This document shows positions 8,470 to 17,020 of a DNA stretch of 64,000 nt, in pieces. The notes under the pieces were generated by a model, which was not told where the DNA came from, made no database searches, and was given only the letters and a program-made list of their open reading frames with translations. The position numbers and the translations under genes are program-made. The stretch is from contig NZ_MWQI01000010.1 of the NCBI RefSeq assembly GCF_002210345.1, forward strand, positions 58,127 to 122,126, given 5' to 3'. Position 1 is the stretch's first letter, and every line of letters starts with the position of its first letter. The stretch is from Fibrobacter sp. UWB4. GTDB taxonomy: Bacteria; Fibrobacterota; Fibrobacteria; Fibrobacterales; Fibrobacteraceae.

Positions 8470-11400
8470 ATGAAAAATCTATTGCTCGTATCAGCAATTG
8501 TTTGCTCCATGGCCGGAACATCATTCGCTGCATCGGACCCGTGTAAAGATAAGACTACCGAAGCTAAGAATCTTTACGCAAAGTGCAAATCCATTGGAAA
8601 GGGCAACTCTGGTTATGAACAGTGCGCCAGTTCCTATCGAGTTATCAAGAACCAGGCTGAACAGGCTTGCCGTTCTGGTGGCCTTGACGAACAGGGCATG
8701 CGCGATGCTATCGCCCAGTGGGAACGCCAGGTAGAACGCTGCAAGGGCAAGGTGAGCAACCGTTGCGCAAGCTCCTTGCAACAGCTCGGTCACTACCAGT
8801 TCCAGCTCGAAGAAAAGCAGTTCCTCGACAAGAACGCCCAGTATGAAGAAGATGTCGCATGGTGCGCTGACCGCGACAATAAGCCGGCAAAGTGCGCCAA
8901 CATCGGTCAGTTCCCGAAGCCTGACCATCAGAAGTCTTTGGGCTATTTCCTCGAATACATCGACAAGTATCCGAAGGAAGCCAAGGCTCCGACCGTGATT
9001 TACCAGGCTGCTGCTGTGCAGGAAGCCAGTGGCGAAGACGACAAGGCTTACAAGCTCCGTATGCAGCTCGTCCGTGACTTCCCGGACAACGGTCTCGTGC
9101 CGAAGGCATGGCTCCGTATTGCTGAATACCACTTCATGAACCGTAAGTTCAAGGACGCTATCGGTGCCTATAAGAAGGTGACGGGCTTCGAAAACCTCAC
9201 GGGTAAGGAAGCTGCACTTGCCATGTACCACTTGGCAGAATCTTATTACAACACTGCCGAATACGAAATTGCTGCTAAACAGTATTTCGACTACATCGTC
9301 GGTGCTGACAAGGGTAAATATCCTAACGACTTGCGCGCTGAAGCTATGGACTTCATGGCAGCCTCCTTCTCTGACTTGGAAGGTGGTGGTGTCCAGGAAG
9401 CTGAAGCTTTCTTGAAGGACAAGAAGGTTCCGTTCAAGGACTCTGTCTACTACCGCATCGGTATGAAGAACAAGGACCATGACCGTAACGAAGAAGCAGT
9501 CCAGTCCTTCAAGCGCTTGATGAGCATCAACCCGGACTATATCGACGCTCCGCTCGCCGATATTGCCATGATCGAAATCTTGATCGTCCAGCAGAAGTTC
9601 GAAGATGCTCAGGCTCACCGTTATGAAGTTGTGAAGCGTTATGACCGTAACTCTTCCTGGTACAAGAAAAACCAGAAGTATCCGGAATCTGTGAAGAATG
9701 CTGAAAAGGCCATCCGTGGCGCTATGCTCGACATTCCGCAGTACCACCATGCTCAGGCTGCTAAGCTCACCAAGGAAGGTGATATCGAAGGCGGCAAGAG
9801 ACAGTATACTAAGGCTATCGAAGCTTATGAAGCATTCCTCAAGCGCTATGCTAAGGAACCGACCTGGGATGAATACAAGGTTCACATCAACCTTGCTCTT
9901 GTCTATCAGGAAATGAACCAGCATGCTAACGCTGCCAAGATGTTCAACTGGATCGTTGAAACCGATACGACCCGCTATGGCCGTCGCGAAATGGGTTCCG
10001 GCGCTCTCCTCACGAAGGATGAAGCTGGTTATAACGCCGTTCTCATGATGGACCAGGCTCGTGAAAATGCAAGAAAGTCTAAGGCTAACGATGACGCTGT
10101 CCAGGCTTACAACTTGCCGGAAACTAAGGCCTACTTCGACCAGGTCGATAAGTACATGGCTAAGTTCGGTAAGAACAAGGAAGCTGCAGAACTTGCTTAC
10201 AACGCCGCTATCGTTCATTACGATGCAAAGCAGTTCAGCGTTGCTGTGAACGTCCTCCGCAAGCTTAAGAAGGACTTCCCGAAGCACCAGTATATCTTGC
10301 TCATCAGCCGTATGCTTGCTCAGTCTCTCCTTGAATCCAACCAGCTCGATGAATCCCTCACCGAATTTGAATGGCTCCTCAAGCAGTACAAGGCTAAGGA
10401 AACTCGTAACGACTCCATGGCTGCTGAAATCGAAAAGGCTATCGCTTACGTTCTCTTCCAGAAGGCTGAATCTTCTGTCAAGGCCGGTAAGTCCGAAGCT
10501 GGTGCCAAGGCTTACTTGGACCTCGTGAAGCGCTACCCGAACATCGACATTGCTGACAAGGCTATCTTCGAAGCTGCTGCCGCTTACGAAAGCGTCAACC
10601 AGTACAAGAAGGCTGCTGAAACCTTCATGCTCCTCCCGAAGAGCTATGCTAAGTCTCCGCTCACTGTCAAGGGTATCTTGCGTGCTGCTAGCAACTACAA
10701 GAAGGATAAGCAGCCGGTGGTTGCTGCTAAGACGTTCTTGTTCATCACTGACAACTTCCCGCAGGATTCTATGGCCTTCCCGGCAATTGGCTTTGCTGCT
10801 CAGACCTATGACTCCATCCCGGACAAGAAGCAGGCTGCCCAGACGTTCGAACTTGCTTACAAGCGCTACCCGCAGAACGAAGAAACTCCGTCCTTCCTCT
10901 ATAGCGCATGCTTGAGCTATGACGAAGCCAAGATGACCAACGAAGCTATCCGCTGCTCCAAGGACCTCGTCCGCGACTATCCGAAGAGCTCTTACGCTGT
11001 TGACGCTGCCTTCTCTATCCCGATGGCATACGCTAACGCTAAGAAGTGGGACCTCGCCATCCAGGAATATCGCAACTTCATCAAGATGTACCAGGAAGAC
11101 AAGGAAAAGCTCATTGCCGCTTACATCGGTATCGCTCGCGCCTACCGCAATGTGAAGGACATGGATAACTCTGTTGATGCTTACAAGAAGACTCTCGAAG
11201 CTTACGACAAGTACGGTTTGCAGATCAAGAACGCAGACGCTGCTATCCCGGCTGAAGCTGCATTCTACATGGGTGAACAGGAATACAACAAGATGACTCC
11301 GGTTGTCTTGAAGGGCAAGGAAAAGGAAAAGGCCAAGATCATCAAGAGCTTGGTTGAAACCCTCCAGAAGGCTATGGGTCACTACTCCAAGTCTGCTGCC

Positions 11401-12348
11401 TACGCATCTGAAAAGTGGACCTTCCGTGCCACCAACAAGATGGGTATGCTCTTCGTGACGATGGCTGCAAAGATTCGTGAACAGCAGCTCAACGGTAAGA
11501 AGGAAGAAGAAAAGTTTGCAGAACGCATCGGCATTGTGCAGCAGCTCCCGACTTACTACGAACAGGCTCGTCCGATCTTCCAGAAGAACATCGACCTCGC
11601 TCGTGACCAGGGCTTCTACAACAAGGACGTGATCGCTGCAGAAATGGGCTACATCGAAATGTACTACCAGGGCTGCGCCGTGTTCGTCGAAGTTGCTGAC
11701 GCATTCGCCAACTCTCCGCTTCCGGACAGTGCTATGATTGTCCGTGAATACATTGGCCAGGGCATGGTGAAGGATGACGCTATCATGGCTGCCCATGAAG
11801 ACTTGGAAGCCTACCGTGAAGAATTGAACAGCCGTTCTGATGCCGCCAAGCAGCTCGCTATCCCGCAGTGCGCAACTGGTATCAAGGCTTCTGCTCACTA
11901 CGGTATCGATAACGAATGGACTGCAAAGCTTTTTGAAACCCTGAGAAAGCTCGACGAAGCTAACGAAGATCTTAACACCAAGATCGAAAAGTTTGACCCG
12001 TCTACGCTCTTTGCTGACCCGGCTTACTTCAAGTTGAAGGCTCGTATCGAACAGATCGAACAGTCTGACGCTATGACCCTCGAAGAAAAGGTCTCCACCT
12101 TCCGCAACATCGTCAAGGAAACGAAGGACGATCGCGTAAAGCTTGAAGAAGAACTCGCCAAGCTCAAGCAGTGGATGGCTGACCCGAGCTTGATCCCGGC
12201 TTCTGAAAGAGGTGTCGAAGCTGCTTCTGAATCTTCTAGCGACGAAGAAGCTGTCGAAACGACCTCCAAGAAGGGCAAGAAGGGCAAAAAAGCTAAGTCC
12301 GAAGCCAAGAAAGCCAAGAAAAAGGCTAAAAAAGGCAAGAAGAAATAG
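8470..12348 (+). CDS. Giant exported TPR scaffold protein with lysine-rich tail
   Basis: 1292 residues. A signal peptide (MKNLLLVSAIVCSMAGTSFA) is followed by a Cys-containing N-terminal segment. Then come TPR-like helical hairpins from about residue 150 to 1000, for example KDAIGAYKKVTGFENLTGKE, EYEIAAKQYFDYIVGADKGK and KWDLAIQEYRNFIKMYQEDK. Residues ~1130-1230 look coiled-coil. The last ~25 residues are almost only Lys, Ala and Gly. Such long TPR chains are scaffolds in envelope machines such as Glt/Agl and gliding systems. Codon use is strongly biased (AAG, GAA, GCT), as expected of a highly expressed gene. It has its own terminator at 12367, directly upstream of the ExbB/ExbD operon. No enzyme motif was seen. 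Confidence 0.82.
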   Translation: MKNLLLVSAIVCSMAGTSFAASDPCKDKTTEAKNLYAKCKSIGKGNSGYEQCASSYRVIKNQAEQACRSGGLDEQGMRDAIAQWERQVERCKGKVSNRCASSLQQLGHYQFQLEEKQFLDKNAQYEEDVAWCADRDNKPAKCANIGQFPKPDHQKSLGYFLEYIDKYPKEAKAPTVIYQAAAVQEASGEDDKAYKLRMQLVRDFPDNGLVPKAWLRIAEYHFMNRKFKDAIGAYKKVTGFENLTGKEAALAMYHLAESYYNTAEYEIAAKQYFDYIVGADKGKYPNDLRAEAMDFMAASFSDLEGGGVQEAEAFLKDKKVPFKDSVYYRIGMKNKDHDRNEEAVQSFKRLMSINPDYIDAPLADIAMIEILIVQQKFEDAQAHRYEVVKRYDRNSSWYKKNQKYPESVKNAEKAIRGAMLDIPQYHHAQAAKLTKEGDIEGGKRQYTKAIEAYEAFLKRYAKEPTWDEYKVHINLALVYQEMNQHANAAKMFNWIVETDTTRYGRREMGSGALLTKDEAGYNAVLMMDQARENARKSKANDDAVQAYNLPETKAYFDQVDKYMAKFGKNKEAAELAYNAAIVHYDAKQFSVAVNVLRKLKKDFPKHQYILLISRMLAQSLLESNQLDESLTEFEWLLKQYKAKETRNDSMAAEIEKAIAYVLFQKAESSVKAGKSEAGAKAYLDLVKRYPNIDIADKAIFEAAAAYESVNQYKKAAETFMLLPKSYAKSPLTVKGILRAASNYKKDKQPVVAAKTFLFITDNFPQDSMAFPAIGFAAQTYDSIPDKKQAAQTFELAYKRYPQNEETPSFLYSACLSYDEAKMTNEAIRCSKDLVRDYPKSSYAVDAAFSIPMAYANAKKWDLAIQEYRNFIKMYQEDKEKLIAAYIGIARAYRNVKDMDNSVDAYKKTLEAYDKYGLQIKNADAAIPAEAAFYMGEQEYNKMTPVVLKGKEKEKAKIIKSLVETLQKAMGHYSKSAAYASEKWTFRATNKMGMLFVTMAAKIREQQLNGKKEEEKFAERIGIVQQLPTYYEQARPIFQKNIDLARDQGFYNKDVIAAEMGYIEMYYQGCAVFVEVADAFANSPLPDSAMIVREYIGQGMVKDDAIMAAHEDLEAYREELNSRSDAAKQLAIPQCATGIKASAHYGIDNEWTAKLFETLRKLDEANEDLNTKIEKFDPSTLFADPAYFKLKARIEQIEQSDAMTLEEKVSTFRNIVKETKDDRVKLEEELAKLKQWMADPSLIPASERGVEAASESSSDEEAVETTSKKGKKGKKAKSEAKKAKKKAKKGKKK

Positions 12349-12366
12349 CGGTAAAAACTATTTTAC

Positions 12367-12400
12367 GGGGAATCCTAGTTCATGGGATTCCCCTATTTTA
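12367..12400 (+). terminator. Rho-independent terminator after TPR gene
   Basis: GGGGAATCC at 12367-12375 pairs perfectly with GGATTCCCC at 12385-12393, and a TATTTTA tail follows. Loop of nine bases. Confidence 0.85.
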
Positions 12401-12536
12401 TTGGGCTTGAGGGCGTTTTCATCGCGGTAAAGAAAGTTTTACTACTAAAAACTCCCACAACGCTCCAAAAAAAAATAAATATGAACGAAGATTATCAAAA
12501 ACAACAAAAACAATAACTCAATTAAAGGAGTCTCTA

Positions 12537-13175
12537 ATGTCTAAATTGCTTCAATCCTTCAGCCCTGAATCTGATGGTTACCAGTTCATGTGGATCATCT
12601 TGGTCGTGTTCATCATCGGCCTCGGTTTCTCTCTCGAACGCGTTTCCTACATCATGGTGAAGAGCTCCAAGGGCCGCGCTAAGTTCATGGCCGATTTCGG
12701 TAAGCTCGTTATGCAGAACCAGCTCGAACAGGCTCTCCAGTTCGCTAAGAGCTCCAAGCTCCCAATCGCTAAGGTTATGGACGCTATCGTTGCTGCTAAG
12801 CTCAACTGCAAGGATGCAGACAAGGCTCGTGACTTGATGACTGCTGCTTCTGATGCTGTGTTCCTCACTGAAGCTCCGCGCCTCACTCGCTACATCTCCA
12901 TCATTTCCGTTATGGCTTCCATCTCCACGTTGCTCGGACTTATGGGTACGATTTACGGTCTGATCTACACATTCGACGCTGTTGCTAACAAGCCGGCTTC
13001 TGAACGTGCTAAGGCTCTTGCTGATGGTATTGCTATCGCTATGGGTACTACGCTCCTCGGACTTCTCTCTGCAGTTCCTCTCCTCGTCATCGTCGGTCTT
13101 CTCAACATGAACTCCGAACGCCTCATCCAGGAAATGGAAGAAAAGGGCCTCAAGATTATCAACTCCCTCGCATAA
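12537..13175 (+). CDS. MotA/TolQ/ExbB-family proton channel protein
   Basis: 212 residues, inner membrane. Three membrane segments are visible: residues ~17-37 (FMWIILVVFIIGLGFSLERV), ~115-145 with the family signature STLLGLMGTIYGLIYTF, and ~160-195 (MGTTLLGLLSAVPLLVIVGL). This is the standard TolQ/ExbB layout, with a cytoplasmic loop between the first two segments. It would form the proton-conducting stator with the two ExbD-like proteins encoded next. AAAGGAG lies 6 bases before the ATG. It leads a compact four-gene operon ending at the terminator near 15560. Its role, TonB/Tol type or motility-like, is inferred from context. Confidence 0.9.
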   Translation: MSKLLQSFSPESDGYQFMWIILVVFIIGLGFSLERVSYIMVKSSKGRAKFMADFGKLVMQNQLEQALQFAKSSKLPIAKVMDAIVAAKLNCKDADKARDLMTAASDAVFLTEAPRLTRYISIISVMASISTLLGLMGTIYGLIYTFDAVANKPASERAKALADGIAIAMGTTLLGLLSAVPLLVIVGLLNMNSERLIQEMEEKGLKIINSLA

Positions 13176-13215
13176 TCAATCAGAGAGTTTAATTTTAACT
13201 GGAGTTTAAATAAAC

Positions 13216-14106
13216 ATGGCAAAAAATATCAAGAAACCAGGAAAGGTCGAAGAACCGGATTTGCTTCCGGCGATGGGCTTGTTCACCATCTTGATTCCTA
13301 TGCTTTTGACCATGACTGCTTTCTCCAAACTCGCCATTGTCGAAGTCAACCTGCCTGAACGCAGCCAGATGATCATGGACAATGACGTGCCGCCTCCACC
13401 TGATGAGCAGGCATTGAACTTGTCCCTCGCTATCGCTAACAACTACCTTGTTATCGGTGCACGCGGTGGTTTCCAGCCGAACGTCTATTTCAAGGAAATG
13501 TGGACGTTCCGTTGCAAGTCTGATGCTCAGCTCGTTACGTATCCGATGGAAGACGTCAAGACGGCTGTTGAAAGTGGACACGGACCGAAGTGCAAAGATG
13601 GTTCCGAAATGGACAAAGAGAAGTATCTCTACGAAATCGAAACCATCGAACTCTGGGCTATTCAGAAGGAATCTGAAGAAGACCCGGGTAAGGTTATCTG
13701 GGCCGCCTACAAGAACGATGGTAGTGCTGAAGAAGCTCATGCCGACAGTGCTTATGTAGACGGTGCCAACAACTTCTTGTCCCTTCCGGGTGAAGGCGCA
13801 ATGGGTTTGCAGAAGCCGGCCGCTCTCAAGGCTCCGACTCCGGGCATGGCAGTTGCAACGCTTCAGCCGAACTCTGCCCGTACTCTCAAGCCGGGCGACA
13901 AGACAATGGTTTATCCGCTCTCCGCATACGATCTCATTGCTAAGGACTTGATTGCAATCCATACTCAGTTCATCGACTTGGACGACGTTGATAACATCAT
14001 CATCGTTGCAAACGACGACACTCAGTTCGACAAGATCATCCAGCTCATGGACCGTGCTAAGGAAGCTGGTTTCAGCAAGATCAACCTTGCAAAGTTGGGA
14101 GGTTAA
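13216..14106 (+). CDS. ExbD/TolR-like protein with long periplasmic insertion and no membrane Asp
   Basis: 296 residues, twice the usual ExbD length. One N-terminal membrane segment (LLPAMGLFTILIPMLLTMTA, residues ~16-35) is followed by VEVNLPERSQ, as in ExbD, and the C-terminus ends in an ExbD-like fold (NIIIVANDDTQFDKIIQLMD, then AKEAGFSKINLAKLGG). Between them, residues ~75-235 are an insertion with two cysteines and no recognised domain. The Asp that ExbD/TolR proteins carry at the membrane start is absent: residue 21 is Gly where the next gene has Asp21. It is probably a structural or regulatory partner in a hetero-oligomeric stator. The stop is 2 bp before the next ATG. Confidence 0.75.
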   Translation: MAKNIKKPGKVEEPDLLPAMGLFTILIPMLLTMTAFSKLAIVEVNLPERSQMIMDNDVPPPPDEQALNLSLAIANNYLVIGARGGFQPNVYFKEMWTFRCKSDAQLVTYPMEDVKTAVESGHGPKCKDGSEMDKEKYLYEIETIELWAIQKESEEDPGKVIWAAYKNDGSAEEAHADSAYVDGANNFLSLPGEGAMGLQKPAALKAPTPGMAVATLQPNSARTLKPGDKTMVYPLSAYDLIAKDLIAIHTQFIDLDDVDNIIIVANDDTQFDKIIQLMDRAKEAGFSKINLAKLGG

Positions 14107-14108
14107 TC

Positions 14109-14603
14109 ATGGCTAGAAAATCTCGTAAGTATAGCGAAGACGTACCTTTCTCCCTCACGTCCATGATGGACATGATGACCATCATCTTGGTGTTCATGAT
14201 CAAGAACATGGACGCTGAAGGTCAGCTCTTGACCCAGGCAGAAAACTTGATTCTTCCGATCTCGACCTCCAAGGTCCAGCCGAAGGAAGTGTCTTTGACT
14301 GTCGTGGTCGATGCTAACTACGTTATCGTTGACAATGAAAAGGTCGTGCCGACCGCTGACGTTCTCGCTCAGGAAGACCTCCTCGTTACGAAGGTGGACG
14401 AAATCCTGAAGGATCGTCGCGCTATCGAACAGGAACACGCTCTCAAGATGGGCCTTCCTGCCGATGAAGCTGGTCACATCATTGTCCAGATTGACAAGAA
14501 CATCCCGTATGATGCGATGTATAAGGTCATGGCCACTTGCGGCTTCTCCGGATACACGAATATCGCATTCGCCGTGATGGAAAAGAACGGCGGGGAGGAA
14601 TAA
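14109..14603 (+). CDS. ExbD/TolR-family biopolymer transport protein
   Basis: 164 residues. N-terminal cytoplasmic RKSRKYSEDVPFSLTSMMD leads into a membrane segment (MMTIILVFMI) that keeps the proton-relay Asp at residue 21, then a periplasmic domain ending HIIVQIDKNIPYDAMYKVMA and SGYTNIAFAVM, as in ExbD/TolR. The TSMMDMMTI pattern resembles the TolR-like AglQ/AglS proteins of myxobacterial gliding more than classical ExbD, but this was judged by eye. It lies 2 bp after the ExbD-like gene with the insertion and 3 bp before the AgmX/TonB gene. It is probably the proton-active subunit. Confidence 0.9.
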   Translation: MARKSRKYSEDVPFSLTSMMDMMTIILVFMIKNMDAEGQLLTQAENLILPISTSKVQPKEVSLTVVVDANYVIVDNEKVVPTADVLAQEDLLVTKVDEILKDRRAIEQEHALKMGLPADEAGHIIVQIDKNIPYDAMYKVMATCGFSGYTNIAFAVMEKNGGEE

Positions 14604-14606
14604 TCA

Positions 14607-15533
14607 ATGGCAAAGAAGAACATAGATCCGTTTATTGCGTCGCTCATGCCGGAATCCGACAAGAAGATGGGCGCAATCGCCGGTGTCTCTCTTGTGATCG
14701 CTTTGGCTATGTGTATTTGGGCTTCCATGTACGAACAGGTCGTTGCTGAAGTCGTATTCGACAACGCAGATTCCGTGGACCTTACTACTTCCATGCAGAT
14801 TGAGCAGAAGGAAGAAAAGAAGGAAGAAAAGAAGAAGCCCGAACCGAAGAAGCCTCGTAAGAAAGCTGGTGGCGGTGGCAAGCCGCGCGGTAAGGGCCAG
14901 CCGAACGCTCCGCAGACTCGCGGTGTGCTCAAGCTCCTCACTGCTCAGACCAAGAATGCCTCTGCTGCTGCTTATGACTTGATGAAGAACCAGAAGTTCA
15001 CCAAGGACATCGATAAGGTGCTCAAGGACGTCGCTGGTCTCCAGACTACGGGTAAGACCGTTCTCGGTGGCCGTCGCGGTAAGGCTAATGGTGGCTTCAA
15101 TGAAGGTTACGCAGAAGGTGGTTCCGGTGGTATCGGTGACGGCCTTGCAGGTCTCCTTGGCGGTGGTGGCGGTGGTATCGCTACTAAGGCTAAGGGTTCC
15201 ATCAAGACTCCGTCCATGCGCGATATCGACATGGGTGCCGGTGGTGGTTCTCGTTCCGCTGCAGACATCATGAAGGTTGTCCGCCAGCGTACTCCGGGTC
15301 TTCGCCACATCTATAACAAGTGCCTGAAGAAAAAACCGGGATTCCAGGGTAAGGTTACCTTGAAGTTCACGATCGCTCCGGGTGGCGAAATCATCAGCAT
15401 CTCTACTGTTTCTTCGACGACCGGTTTCCCGGAATTCGACTCCGAAGTCAAGAATGCAGTTAGCCGCTGGACCTTCAGCAAGGTGAAGTCTGGTAACACG
15501 ACGGTTACGATTCCGTTCACGTTCACCGAATAA
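14607..15533 (+). CDS. AgmX/TonB-like energy transducer
   Basis: 308 residues. A single N-terminal membrane segment (residues ~22-42, IAGVSLVIALAMCIWASMY) is followed by a charged Lys/Glu/Pro stretch (EQKEEKKEEKKKPEPKKPRK) of TonB type, glycine-rich linkers (residues ~85-100 and 165-215) and a C-terminal AgmX/TonB-like domain (residues ~220-308). The C-terminal domain contains VVRQRTPGLRHIYNKCLKKK, GKVTLKFTIAPGGEI, AVSRWTFSKVKSG and VTIPFTF. It would carry energy from the ExbB/ExbD stator across the periplasm. Last gene of the operon; a strong terminator follows. Confidence 0.87.
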   Translation: MAKKNIDPFIASLMPESDKKMGAIAGVSLVIALAMCIWASMYEQVVAEVVFDNADSVDLTTSMQIEQKEEKKEEKKKPEPKKPRKKAGGGGKPRGKGQPNAPQTRGVLKLLTAQTKNASAAAYDLMKNQKFTKDIDKVLKDVAGLQTTGKTVLGGRRGKANGGFNEGYAEGGSGGIGDGLAGLLGGGGGGIATKAKGSIKTPSMRDIDMGAGGGSRSAADIMKVVRQRTPGLRHIYNKCLKKKPGFQGKVTLKFTIAPGGEIISISTVSSTTGFPEFDSEVKNAVSRWTFSKVKSGNTTVTIPFTFTE

Positions 15534-15550
15534 TTCACTTATAAAGCTTG

Positions 15551-15586
15551 CAAAAAAGACCAGACTTGCGTCTGGCCTTTTTTGTA
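15551..15586. terminator. Bidirectional-looking terminator after motor operon
   Basis: CCAGAC at 15560-15565 pairs with GTCTGG at 15570-15575 around a TTGC loop. It is flanked by AAAAAA on one side and CCTTTTTT on the other. It ends the ExbB-AgmX operon. Confidence 0.82.
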
Positions 15587-15603
15587 TCCTGATTTCGGGA
15601 ATG

Positions 15604-15674
15604 ACATCAAAAAAAGTGATGTTTCATTAAATTTATGTTGCGTTTTTTCTTTTATAAAACTAACTTTATAAAAG
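15604..15674. repeat. Two perfect inverted repeats upstream of outer-membrane protein gene
   Basis: ACATCA/TGATGT (15604-15609 and 15617-15622) and CTTTTATAAA/TTTATAAAAG (15649-15658 and 15665-15674) are perfect palindromes in the 160-bp gap before the gene at 15697. The second lies in the region where promoter and operator would be expected. They could bind a dimeric regulator or fold in RNA; neither can be decided here. Confidence 0.5.
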
Positions 15675-15696
15675 AATTTTCAATAGGAGTTAATCC

Positions 15697-17016
15697 ATGA
15701 ACTTAAAAACCGTAGCTGCGGTTGGCACCGCATTTGGAATTCTTGGTGTTGGGTCTGCATTTGCAACATTTGCCCGTATTGAATCTATGGGTAAGAACAC
15801 GACCTACATCATGGATGATGTGAGCATTTTCGATAACCCGGCAAACATCAACCTCTACTCCAATTACTTGATTGGTGAATTCGGTCCTTATACGCAGGAT
15901 GTCGAAACGGGCAAGAACCTCGACCCGCAGCACCCGAATTTCGGCGGTATTTTCTCCATTTCTGTCGGAGAAGACAACAATCCGGATCCCCGTATTTCTA
16001 TCGGTGGTCTCTTTGGCCGCATTAATTCCGAACTTATCCAGTACTTGCCGGATGTCGTGATTGGCGAAAATGGCTCTAGCACTAAAGTTCCTGAAACGGT
16101 GACGAACTTCGATGGTTTCTTGGGCGGTACGCTCTCGAACGGTAATGCCTGGGGCTTGCATGTGTATATTGCACAGCAGGACGGTGGCGACATGGGCGAA
16201 GATGGTAATTACCAGGTGAAGAAAGACGCCTTTGCCTCTATCGTGCAGGCAGACGGTGGTATGAACTTCCAGTTCACGAACTACTTTGACTTGGAATTCT
16301 CTCTTGCTTTGGCCCGTATCCAGTACGGTCCGGAACACCACAGCTTCTTTGACGACGGCAACTTCTCCTGGTTGATCAAGTCCCGTGCGTTCTTTACTTT
16401 GGACGCTATTAACGGCGAACTCGTTCCGGCTATGAACCTCAAGTTCATCGATGCTCCGGGTCTGGATGAAAAGCATGCTCAGGTGGGCGTCGGTATCAAC
16501 GTCGCTCTCGATCGTGGTTTCTTCTGGATGGGCTTGGACTTTATCTATAACAAGAGAAAGGCTCATGACTGGCTCTTTGACAAGTCCTTGAATGGCGGCT
16601 CTTGGGTCTATGACTCCCGCAATGAAGACAACAAGCACTGGGATGAACGTACCGATGTCGGTGGCATGATCAGCTTCGGTATCGAACGTAATATCTGGTG
16701 GGATTGGTTCATTATCCGTGTTGGCGGCCAGAAGTCCATCCTTTATACAGATTGCAATGTCAATGACAAGAACGAAGCGAAGTACAAAGCAGATAAGGGC
16801 GGAAAGTACGGCATCTGCAAGGAAGACGGCAATTTCTTCAGCACCAACCCGCTTGCTGACGGAACCTCCAAGGACCACATTGGCTTTGGTTTCGGTATCA
16901 ATATTGAAGAAAAGCTGAAGATCGACGTGACCGTTGCTGAAGACCTCCTCTTCCGTAATCCGTTCCAGGGCGAAGGCAGGCTCTTCTCCAGAATCTCTGC
17001 AACGTACTCGTTCTAA
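15697..17016 (+). CDS. Predicted outer-membrane beta-barrel protein
   Basis: 439 residues. The signal peptide is MNLKTVAAVGTAFGILGVGSAFA. The rest alternates amphipathic strands and ends in an aromatic residue (RLFSRISATYSF), typical of barrels inserted by the Bam machinery. A DNPANINLYSNYLIGEFG motif near residue 48 resembles the NPA box in the barrel-TPR protein encoded at 6154. Aromatic/glycine strands such as GFFWMGLDFIYN support a barrel. AGGAG lies before the ATG. It follows the motor operon but is separated from it by a terminator and has palindromes upstream, so it is probably controlled on its own. Ligand or function unknown. Confidence 0.75.
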   Translation: MNLKTVAAVGTAFGILGVGSAFATFARIESMGKNTTYIMDDVSIFDNPANINLYSNYLIGEFGPYTQDVETGKNLDPQHPNFGGIFSISVGEDNNPDPRISIGGLFGRINSELIQYLPDVVIGENGSSTKVPETVTNFDGFLGGTLSNGNAWGLHVYIAQQDGGDMGEDGNYQVKKDAFASIVQADGGMNFQFTNYFDLEFSLALARIQYGPEHHSFFDDGNFSWLIKSRAFFTLDAINGELVPAMNLKFIDAPGLDEKHAQVGVGINVALDRGFFWMGLDFIYNKRKAHDWLFDKSLNGGSWVYDSRNEDNKHWDERTDVGGMISFGIERNIWWDWFIIRVGGQKSILYTDCNVNDKNEAKYKADKGGKYGICKEDGNFFSTNPLADGTSKDHIGFGFGINIEEKLKIDVTVAEDLLFRNPFQGEGRLFSRISATYSF

Positions 17017-17020
17017 AGAG

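Noticed and set aside
8521..11898. A 1125-codon open frame on the minus strand opposite the TPR gene
   Set aside because: It is a shadow of biased codon use in the plus-strand gene. The plus frame has a signal peptide and TPR repeats; the minus frame has no start site, domain or composition of its own.
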